From Cadophora sp. MPI-SDFR-AT-0126 (lineage: Eukaryota; Ascomycota; Leotiomycetes; Helotiales; Ploettnerulaceae), in contig JAGMVK010000005.1 in assembly GCA_020747065.1 (NCBI GenBank), positions 3,100,001 to 3,164,000 on the forward strand: a stretch of 64,000 bases of DNA. The letters are read 5' to 3'. The translations under genes and the position numbers were made by a program. Each line of letters opens with the position of its first letter. Within the stretch, counting starts at the first letter, position 1. Of the stretch, positions 12,807 to 22,001 are shown one piece after another. A model generated the notes under the pieces. The model was not told the origin of the DNA, searched no databases, and saw nothing but the letters and a program-made list of their open reading frames with translations.

Positions 12807-15454
12807 ATGATCGCTAAGTGGGGTGTTTTGGTTCTCAGTGCCCTCTCCATCCTAGCAGAGGGCCGGGAAACAGAGGGATTGCAAGCGTGCGGTGCTGCCT
12901 TCTACTCGCCGTCCAAGGTATGTCGAATTATCTACATCTGTTGGAGTATAAGCTCACATGTACTCTGTAGTACAAATGCTATGATACCGACTTCCTTTGC
13001 CCCGTGATAAACGGAGAGCCAACACTGCGATGTGGACCCGATTGCTATCTCCCTGAGAATTACTCGTATGTGACCGAGATAGTCCTTAATTTTGAGAAGT
13101 CAAGTAGTAAACTGATGTTTTACAGATGCTCTGACGGCCATCTTGTGTATCCACCTTCATCAGCAGGCTCAGGGTCACCAACGTCCTCTAGCTCAGTCCC
13201 AGGAGCAACATGCACCACCGACGCAACTACACTGGAACTTGACTCCTTGCCATATCGAAATTACTTCTACTCAGACTGTGATTCTGCATCCCAAGTTGTC
13301 GTAACATCTCCCGAGCCAAACAGCAATTTGACAGTCATTGGACCCCGCATCATTGTGGCATGGCCAGGTGGAAACAGCGGAATTATCGTTTATTTCGAGC
13401 CCGAAGATGGTGTTAACGGAACCTTGGGAATCAACTTAGTGAACACAACAGGGAGCTCTCCACTCTCGCCAATTTATGACGACTCCGATGGAGGAAACGC
13501 AACCGTTGGAATCAGCACCCAGGTCGAGTTCAACGCCTCAGCTGTTCTTTCAGTGACCATTCTAGGCAGCATCCGGACAATCCGAGACTTTGTCGAAGGC
13601 CCAAGTCTGCTTCGAGATGAGATTCAAAGTGCATTGAACTACTCCAGCATCGACAACGGTGTTGAGATCAGCCGACTTTGGCTCGACAACATCACCACCA
13701 CGACGATTTCCTTGAGCAGCGGAGACCAGTCTATTCAGTTGGATAACACGACTGTCACTATCCCAGCTGGCACCTACACTTTCAATGCCTCCTATAATTA
13801 TCCTCAAATGACGGGATTGAGCGCGGAAGAAGTTCTCAATCCAGCATCGGCAGACTTGATCACCCAGTCACCTGACCAGACAACGTCCCTGTCTTTCCTG
13901 TCGTACACAACGAAGCTGACAGCTGGAGCATGGAGATTCCTGACATATTTCGGCAGAGATTCTATGATTGCTGCGTTGTTGCTTGAGCCTGTACTAAGTA
14001 TAGGTCAAGGTGGTGCGTTGGAGGCTGTAATTGCTGGTGTGCTGGAGAGAGTAAATATAACTGATGGCTCTGTCTGCCATGAGGAGACGATTGGGTGAGT
14101 ATATCCTTCTCAACATCTATGGGAAAAATATTTACTGGTCATAGTGATTATGCTACATGGTTGAACCTACAGAACAACATCACTAGCACAGCTCCTCTCT
14201 GCGATTACAAAATGGTAAGAGGCATTCTGAGGTTGAATCAGTGTCACCAGACTAACTCGACAGATTGACACGGACTACTTCCTCCCTGTCTTGATGGAGC
14301 ATTACTTCCTTCGCAATACCGAAGGGTCAGCAAGAACGTCTCAATTCCTCGCGTAAGTCAAAGTCAATTCTACATCATTAAAGTCACTAAACGTCTCCAG
14401 GACATTGTCGACGATCTTCCCCGAGAATTCGAATCTTACATACGGACAGCTCGGCCAGGTTAGCGCGAACAAGGTCGTCACCACCTCTGCTCCATTCGCA
14501 GCAGCTGGAAACCAGACTATGGATAACCTAATTCATCTGAAACCCAACGAAATCGTCGGCGAATGGAGAGACAGCACGTACGGAATTGGTGGCGGTAAAA
14601 TCCCATTCGACGTCAATACCGCTCTGGTCCCAGCAGCCCTGCGATCAATTGCCAAGCTCGCCACTGCTGGTATCTTAGATTTCAATTCCACGCTCGTCGA
14701 CTCGTACGCCCAAGTCTGGGAAGATTCCACTCTCCAATTCTTCGAGATCTCTCTCCCAGCCGATACTGCCCGTCAACGAGTCGAAGCGTACGCCTCATCC
14801 TCCGAGACTTCAGATCTCGCCTCCCAATCCTCCACAATCGACTCCGACGTAACGTTCTACGGTCTCGCCCTAGAAGGAAATAACAACCTCTCCAATGTCG
14901 CAGTCATGAACACAGACACCTGTTTCCACCTCTTCATGCTCAACACCACCAACCAGTCCCAACTGACGACCTTCATAAACGCCACCGCAAACAGCATCCG
15001 TCGCCGTTTCCCAGCAGGCTTGTTGACCGATGTTGGCATGCTTGTCGCCAACCCCGCATATGGAGATAACCCCATCTACGCAGCGAACTGGACGACGAAC
15101 GCTTACCACGGCACCGTCGTCTGGTCCTGGCAACTAGCCATGATGGCCAAGGGACTCGAACTGCAACTCTCTCGCTGCACCTCATCCTCCATCCCAGAAT
15201 TCTGCACCGACACCACAGTCCACATCAACGTCAAGACAGCCTACAACGCGCTCTGGGACGTTATCGAAGCCAATAGCGAGAATCTGAGCACCGAGGTCTG
15301 GAGCTGGACGTACGATGCGGGGAGTGATAAGTTTGAATATGTGGATCTGGGACAGTTGCCGCCTCCTGCGGGGGTGAGTCCTACGGAGAGTAATATTGTG
15401 CAGCTTTGGAGCTTGACGTTTTTGGCGGTTAGGAGGGATGAGACGTTGCGTTAG
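12807..15454 (+). CDS. Secreted CBM52 plus six-hairpin glycosidase (glycogen-debranching-enzyme-like) protein
   Basis: Exons are 12807..12917, 12971..13065, 13126..14094, 14145..14214, 14264..14352 and 14401..15454, encoding 795 aa. A signal peptide (MIAKWGVLVLSALSILAEG) is followed by a ~50-residue cysteine module: ACGAAFYSPSKYKC, FLCPV, LRCG, CYLP and YSCSDGHL. This matches CBM52, which in yeast endoglucanases binds beta-1,3-glucan. After a Ser/Gly linker comes a long domain with TYFGRDSMIAALLLEP, HEETIGDYATW, GEWRDSTYGIGGGKIPFD and ANWTTNAYHGTVVWSW. These are typical of six-hairpin (alpha/alpha)6 glycosidases annotated as glycogen-debranching-like. Many N-glycosylation sites support export. 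Substrate is unknown. Intron 2 (13066-13125) is in frame without a stop, so it could be retained, but splicing restores the conserved Cys. Confidence 0.8.
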
Positions 15455-15688
15455 GTGGGAGTTTGGAACCTCTGAAGGGGAGGGGAGATGGAGAATGAGA
15501 GGAAGTGGTCAAGTTAAGTGATGTGGACTTGGTCCTCTCTAATGAAAGGTTCCTACGTGGAAATTTTATGTTGTCTGTCTCGAGTCCCAGCGGTCTTCAT
15601 CTATCTACTTTACTCACCTTATATCTGCAACTTCTTTCCTAAGTCCTCTCTTAAGTCCAGTGCTTTCCTCACAGCCTCAGAAAGCCGT

Positions 15689-16658
15689 CTAAATGCCCTT
15701 CATCCCATCACAAGTCTCCGCATCCGTAACCCACGGCGGCCTCCTCTCTCCACATTCCGGTAGATACGTTCCATCCAACGCCATAGCACCATATCCCAGA
15801 ATCCACGGTCCCTCGGAGTATCCCGTGACTGGGACTTCGAACTGGGAGCTGGTCTGTGTGCAAGTTCGGGATCCACTATGTTCAAATAAAGTATTTAGCG
15901 GGGAACTTCTCGGTATCTGGTAGCTAGCGGCGGGAAACTTACTCGGTTTCTTCAATACACTTGAGTTCCTGAGAGAGTGTCGTGAAATTGCCCTGTATCG
16001 CAACAGTCGATGGTCCTCTCGAGGACGTGGCTGTCCGCCCTTTACACCTACTCCTCCCCCTCTGATCAGTCTTCTGTTGTTCGTTCACAATCAAAAGTAC
16101 TGTATGTCACCAAAAAAGAAAGGAAAACCAGCTAGTAAGTCAACTCACCCCTTGAAATACTCGCAGAAATGATTCTGTCCAACCCAGACCCACCCCTTCC
16201 CATCCGTGATGACCCTCGCCAAGCCATCAACATCACAGCTCAGATCCCACACCCCATCACGATACGTCTCGTAATAGCTCTGTGCCTTGTTCGGGCAGAT
16301 GAGGGTGATGCCGGCTGCAGAGTCGTAGGAGACGTCGAGACTGACGCTGTTGTTTTGGAGGTGGAAGTTGGTTATTGTGAAGGCTGTTGGTTGTGGGCAG
16401 GGAGTGGCCCATGGGTTGGTGGGTTGGATGGCTTGGAGGGGGGGCGTGCATGCTGAGGGAGGGTGGCTTGTTAGAATAGGATGAAAATTGAGGGGATTTG
16501 AAGCTGGATTGTAGAAAGAAAGAAAGAATTTCAAAAGAATGGACCGTACAGGGGAGTTCAGACACTGTGGTTGTTGTTGCTGTTGTGTCTTGGGGAATAC
16601 AAGACGCTGTTGTTGCTAGAGTGGCTCCTATGGCCAAAATTTGAATGAGAGAATGCAT
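15689..16658 (-). CDS. Secreted cysteine-containing protein of unknown function
   Basis: Proposed exons are complement(16550..16658, 16149..16452, 15943..16047, 15689..15875), encoding 234 aa. The N-terminus MHSLIQILAIGATLATTAS is a signal peptide followed by a Thr-rich stretch. The body has a SLDVSYDSAAGITLICPN segment and WVWVGQNHFCEYFKG. The last exon contains SSQFEVPVTGYSEGPW and ends AETCDGMKGI. Nine or so cysteines and an abundance of aromatic residues suggest a compact disulfide-bonded domain. I do not recognise an enzyme family. The third acceptor (TAG at 16048-16050) was chosen because it is the only good AG that keeps phase with the conserved-looking exon 3. The gene is convergent with the CBM52 gene and may belong to the secreted group. 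Confidence 0.6.
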
Positions 16659-17810
16659 CCTTTCAAGGGGATAATTTTTTTTCCGTTTCGTTTCGAGAAT
16701 TTGGGTTGAAAAAATAGCACTCGAGTGATGTTACAGATTGAAAATTGCAACTTGTGGTATAGACGCTGAATCCAACAACGACTTGGGCCTGGACTTTTTT
16801 TTTATATCTTTTCAAATCCTTCAAACTCCCTGAAAACATTTACAGAAAAGTTTTCATCATGTTATGTTACGTATTTATTATGGAACATGCAGGCCATAGT
16901 TTAGGCTGCACGAATACGAGAAGTAACATGCGAGTTGCTCATTTTCTCTGAGAAATCTCTCTTGCATGTCTTGGCATTAGTTCTGCTGCTTCAGGGCAAT
17001 GATTGACACTGCAAACTAGCACCGATCGTCTCTGGAGAAAGCAGTCATCCCTGGGTTGAATCCCCTACCTTGCATAGAAGCAGAGAAGACTCGAGTACAT
17101 GTCAAATACCCCCGGGCTGGCAACTTCTAAAGTTGGAGGAGACGTGGAGATGCGGGGTTCAGATACGGCTCCTCAGTGGCCCACTTGATTCGTATTTCGA
17201 CATTTTCATCCTTGCGAATGTAACGCTACATTCTGTGCTCCATACATCACCTCGGAACCCTTCCTATTCCCTGATTTTGAGCGGGAGACGGATGCTTGTT
17301 CCTGCGGCTCTGTCAGACTTGTTTGCTGATTGGTACTTAGTATATAAATTGACAACATTTACTGCACCTCCCGCTCGGAGAGTCTCCTGCAAGAGTGGAG
17401 CTCATATTGGACAGCTCGGCTCAGCTGACCTTTTCCATTTTAGGTAAATGAACTTTCGAAAAAGGAAAAGAAAAAAAAAAGGTGATTGTCTGCTGGAGAC
17501 GAAAAGCAAGGTCCGAGCTGGATTGAATATCAAGGCCATTCGGGATCGGTCTTTGACCGACCTTGCATCGGTCTGGGAAGTGCTCTTACGACCCTTGGAA
17601 GATGGTAGAGGGATAAATAAAGAAAAATTGCCTTGAGTATTACTGTCAAAGGACTGCTTAAGCATCGACAGGCATTTCTGGGAGTACTATCAAAAAGGAG
17701 TATCTTCTGCTCGAAATTATCCAGTATGTGCATTTCGATCCCCTCTCGACTCGTGTATACAGGTCTATACCAGGTCTAACACAGACCAATTTCAATATAA
17801 ATCCATCCAC
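16659..17810. other. Intergenic between two minus-strand secreted-protein genes
   Basis: About 1.15 kb with no recognised gene. A TATA-like run (TTTTTTATATC at about 16797-16807, i.e. GATATAAAAAA on minus) lies about 145 bases upstream of the ATG at 16658. The rest holds only short unsupported frames. Confidence 0.4.
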
Positions 17811-19049
17811 TCAATATCTATGAGCATGTCTAGCCTTCGTCCAAGTAGGCTTAAGAGGCGGCTCCGCATTCTTCACCAACTCCATCGCATAATCATTCCA
17901 CCAAAGCCCCGCCCTCGGCGCACCCTTCCCATTAATCAACGGCCCACACGCACCATCCGACTCTCCCCCCGGCTTCGCCCAAACGATACTATCAACCAGC
18001 GAACTGTTCGTCTCTGTCGTCGGTCTGATGCCAAAGCCAGCCTTCGCATTGCACCACTCTCCCCACTCGGTCCTCGTGTTCTGCAGACCGCTGCGGCCCT
18101 GATCGATGATGAAGTGTGCGGGCAGGGAATTGTTGGTCAGGTGTGGTGCGAGCGATTGCGCGTAGTTGAGTTCGTCGAAGGATTTACTCCATTCCGTGTA
18201 GGCTGCGCGTGGGTTGGCGATGTAGGGGTTGAAGTTCGAGACGTCGGTGGCGAAGCCGCGGATTTTGGCGCCGGCTGTCATGTTCTGGGCGAGGGAGACG
18301 ACTTTGGCAAATTCGGCGGCAGCTGTTGGAGGTCAGTGATTGTAGATTGTACGATGGGGGAAAAGTTAATTCGTACCCTTTGGAAGATTGTCATCCCATC
18401 CTAACCATCCGCCGTGAGCGGCATCGATGTACAGATGCACGTTCTTGGCTTGCAACTTGGAGATGGCATATGCGATACCCTCCTCGTAAACCGCAGTAGC
18501 ATTGGCACAAAATGGGACGTTTTGGTTCGTGATGACGTTGCCTAAACTATCTGGTTCCAGGATGATGGCGAAAGTCAAGTCGGACGCAGCTTTCACAGCG
18601 GCAGCATATGGATCAACAAAGGTTCGCTTATAGAGCTCGAGTCCATTGTCGACGGATCTGAACTCTCCACCGGACTCACCACTCGAGCAATCGCGATCCG
18701 GCAGATTGTACAGGACCAATTGCACGATCTGCTTCTTTTTGGTTCGCTTCTGCTCGGCTCGTGCTTCCTTGACTGTGTTCTCGATGTTGACTAGGCCGGA
18801 GACGGTAGCGACCCAGACGAATGTACCGATGTTCTGGACAGTTCATGTTCGAGCGGCATTGAGAGTATCATTCTTGGCGAGGAAAGCGGCGATGGTTTCA
18901 TTCAGCTCGCCGGCATAGAATGAATTGGCGAAGTAGTTCTTGCCTAAGAAAGGGTTGACATCGGTCGTGTTCGTTCCATTGGGCCATCTTGGAGCAGCTG
19001 AAACTATGCTGGCGCCAGTCAAGGCTGTCAAAATAGTAGAGTAAAGCAT
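17811..19049 (-). pseudogene. GH6 cellobiohydrolase gene interrupted by an in-frame TGA
   Basis: Proposed exons are complement(18377..19049) and complement(17811..18322), 395 codons including an internal stop. The protein is a clear glycoside hydrolase family 6 cellobiohydrolase without CBM1. It has a signal peptide (MLYSTILTALTGASIVSA), NPFLGKNYFANSFYA, LYNLPDRDC (Asp of codon 120 matches the Cel6A acid-network Asp), IILEPDSLGN (the general-acid Asp at codon 167), GWLGW, DQGRSGLQNTRTEWGEWCN and VWAKPGGESDG. Codon 69 is TGA (18843-18845), just before the conserved QNIGTFVWV strand, and the same frame continues on both sides. No GT..AG intron removes it without losing conserved sequence. A CGA to TGA change is the simplest cause. 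Downstream sequence is otherwise intact, so the lesion is recent, a strain polymorphism, or a sequence error. Confidence 0.82.
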
Positions 19050-19806
19050 GTTGAAAAGAAATTTCGTGAAGAAAAAAATAGAAAAGAGACAAATTGGACA
19101 TTACCAGAGCAGCATATCGACTTTATACCGGCCACAAGAACCCTGAAGCAATTCCTCGACCACCTCATCTTGAGGACAGCTCGCGTAGTATGCTAGTCTT
19201 GCTAGCATTGCATCCCCAAGGTGTTCCAAGCTGGACGTATGACTTTAAAATCTGAGGTCGAGGCATGCTCGCTGAGGATAAATGAAGTCGTTCCTCGACG
19301 ATCAGTACGCTGGTACATGAAACCACGGCGCCGAAACCCCGAAGAGCCTCGTCGGGATATGGCCTTGATCGTGTAATTGGTATGCCGTGCTTGGAAGCGG
19401 GGCAACATATTTCCTCGGATAAACATGGTTATGCGGGGGAGGGGGCAGTATATTGAGGTCAGATTAAGGTACATAGAGCAAGGCGAAACGGAGCGATGGC
19501 CCGTTGCGTTCAGCCGCGAGAGTATGCGATCGACGCAGGTTCCAGGAACGATCTCGAGAGAACCGTAGAAATGACGATACTGAGTATCTCATGGAGGGGA
19601 TGCGATTGATTTGTTGTGATGCTTCATGAGAGAAATCCATTATCCTGCCGAACTTGAGTTACTGGGCCATATCACATTTTAATGTTACCGAAGAGTCTCA
19701 TGAATTGAGGCCTTGGCTGATATTAGCAAGTACAGGGATGCAGTTGGCTAGAATCGACCCACAAAAGAATATCTGGCTCCATTGTAGAACGACCGCTGTA
19801 AAAGAT
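19050..19806. other. Intergenic, GH6 promoter and flank
   Basis: About 750 bases with no gene recognised apart from the GH6 promoter. A CG-rich stretch occurs near 19300-19540, but no coherent protein is seen. Confidence 0.4.
19122..19127 (-). promoter_or_regulatory. TATA box of the GH6 gene
   Basis: TATAAA on the minus strand, about 73 bases upstream of the ATG at 19049. The promoter looks intact although the coding region carries a stop. Confidence 0.55.
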
Positions 19807-20530
19807 TCATCTGAATTGCGTCAACTTTTCCATTCGCTCGATCAAATCCAACTCGTAATTGCCGTGATCATACTCCATAATCTTAAGGAGGGCCACCTCG
19901 AAGAATCTTGGGTAGAAGCCAGCCGACGCCCAATCGATCAAACACACTGAGCTGTCTGCTAACTAGATGATATTCCGAGGGGCAAGATCCAAATGGCATA
20001 ATAACAATGTATATTCCTGAAGAGTCAATTTAGACTCGACATCTGGCAATCTGAAATTCAACCATCTCTCCATCTTTTCCACCGTTTCGAAGGCCGGTCG
20101 TCCATTTTATTCCCAGAGCAATCCACGCGATACACCCCTTTGCAACGGGCCAGGGTTCTGGCTTCGTATGCTTGAAAGGTACGAAAGGACTTGTGCAATC
20201 TTGTCGATTTGGTCGCCAGTAGGCAATGATTCAATCTGCCCGTGGATATATTCCATGACTATATACCCCGTAACTAGACGACTCCCCTTATCGCTTCGAG
20301 TGAAAAGCGTTATAATTTTGGAACGCGAACGATACCAGGGTCGAGGAGCTCGAAAGCTTTTCTTGGTTGTCGGCTTCCTCAGCGCTCACATTCCAGCCAA
20401 ACTTCAGAACCACCTCAGAAAGTTTCACTATGTTCTGAAATTCACCGAGGATTTGACGATCTGGGTCTGAACAGCGTTGGACTATTTGTGAGTCGCTTAA
20501 GTGTTCGAGTGACTCCTTTTCCAACGCCAT
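19807..20530 (-). pseudogene. Decayed aminoglycoside-phosphotransferase-like (APH/choline-kinase fold) gene
   Basis: Read on the minus strand from ATG 20530, pieces of one protein appear in changing frames. They run, in order, IVKLSEVVLKFGWNVSAEEA, a KAFELLDPGIVRVPKL segment in another frame, then VTGYIVMEYIHG, LLCHLDLAPRNII, SVCLIDWASAGFYPRFFEVA and a C-terminus ending EKLTQFR. The HxDLxxxN catalytic loop and the IDW (DFG-like) motif are those of the fungal APH/kinase-like family. Lesions seen include a frameshift near 20330-20360, another between 20290 and 20310, TAA at 20107-20109 and TAG at 19963-19965 inside the segment after the catalytic loop. The gene cannot encode a full protein. The original substrate is unknown; fungal members of this family are rarely characterised. 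Confidence 0.8.
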
Positions 20531-21544
20531 CCCGAGATACTATGGCGAAGGTGGAGGATAGGGGTGGTGAGGGAGCGCGCAGAGATGTGCTGTCAATATT
20601 TGAGAACTTCCAATCGCATTATCCTTGTTTGCTGACTAACCACTTGAAGTAACACAGGCCCCTTTGCCTTGATTGGAATCGTCGAAACTGAGGTCTGCAA
20701 TGTTGGCCAGCATCAATGAAGGCAACCTCGTCTTCTGCTGCGGTATCAATTGTCAACATAAAGTGAGAAATGAAAAGGGAATTTTATATTCATATCTTTC
20801 ATCAGGATCGCTTCGCTGTGCAACCCCTCCCAATCAACTTCCGACACACCCTCTCTTCATCCAGCCGTGGACGGTAGTGATAAATGGCAAACAAGAATGG
20901 TCGAGAGACGCGCCAAAAGCTGGTAACGAAGGATTCAAGCTTCGAACACTAGAAGTTCTCTAGGGGCCGCTCCAGATCAAACTCGCCACGATCTCTGCGA
21001 AATCAGAGAACAAAGATCACTTCTTTAAGTAACTCTTTCCACCGATCCCTTGATCCCGAATGGCTTGTTCACCATGCAATGTTGTGGAGCATGTGAGAAC
21101 ATGACCTGTACCTGGTGTTGGCATATCCGTCATTCACTATATATAGACGTGTTCTTGAAGCTTTGATGGTAATTTTTCTTGCCATAGCACAGAAATGGAT
21201 CTGGAAGGTCTCCTGCTTCTATCTACTCGGCACTGCATCGTTGTCGGCCCTGTCGGCTCTACTCTTGGAGATCCTCTACCTCGACAAATTGGCAGAGCGG
21301 CTCCTGGATTCACAAATCACACGACTCTACACCAAAATTATAGCAATTAATCAGCAGCAAAATTTGGGAATAGCAATCAAATATTTGAATGTGTTGGTAA
21401 GGTTAATTATTTACAGAAAGCGAATCGAATACACTGAGCCATGTTTCCAAATATCCCCAGCAGGGCCACAACCATCGCCACATAGTATTAGAGACTCCCA
21501 TGTCCACTACCAAAACTCAGACACCCCTGGATACCTCGCCCACC
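20531..21544. other. Intergenic, no supported gene
   Basis: About 1 kb. An open frame at 21115-21588 (plus) starts without ATG and has a hydrophobic leucine-rich first half, but no family match and poor coding character. Nothing else was recognised. Confidence 0.4.
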
Positions 21545-22001
21545 TCAATATTGCTGCTTACACTTCTCTGGCGCATCGTGATCATTAGAACACCAGACCT
21601 TATTCCAGCCATCCTTCTTGCACCAAACGTGGTCCTTGTCTAAAAAAGCAAAGTCGGTAAAGCTCCAAAAACTCGAAAGGCGTCAAAAAAGTCAACTTAC
21701 TGTATGAAGTATACTCATACTTGCTCTTGGAGCACCAGCCATGCTCGGGCTCGTAGCACTTGGGTGGGTCATATGGAGGATAATCGCACTTCTTCTTGTA
21801 GTCGTCCCACTTCTTGCCGTATGGGCACTCTGGTTGTGGGTAGGTACAGGTGTGCTTAAGCCAATCATATTTTCCGCCGGATTTGAGGCATTTGAGGAGA
21901 CCGAGGGTGCGGCCTTCGAGAGCTGCCTCAGGTGCCGGGGCGGGCATGGCGGTTGCGCCAACTGCAAGGAGGGCGACGGTGAGGATGTGTGTGAGTTGCA
22001 T
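21545..22001 (-). CDS. Small secreted cysteine-rich protein (effector-like)
   Basis: Exons are complement(21701..22001) and complement(21545..21639), encoding 131 aa. Residues 1-18 are a signal peptide (MQLTHILTVALLAVGATA), followed by an Ala/Pro-rich pro-like stretch. The mature part holds nine cysteines among many Lys, Tyr, Trp and Pro residues, with a repeated feel: KYDWLKHTCTYPQPEC, WDDYKKKCDYPP, PKCYEPEHGWC and HVWCKKDGWNKVWC. The 61-nt intron has a GTAAGT donor and TTTTTAG acceptor and joins in phase. No enzyme family is recognised. Size, export signal and cysteine content fit secreted effector or antimicrobial-type proteins, which is an inference from general features only. Confidence 0.78.

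Noticed and set aside
17030..17070. GGGTTGAATCCCC motif suggesting a tRNA T-arm
   Set aside because: The upstream sequence has no D-arm or anticodon stem at the right spacing.
21115..21588. 157-codon plus-strand open frame with hydrophobic stretch
   Set aside because: No ATG at its start, no family signature, and it overlaps the last exon of the minus-strand secreted gene.
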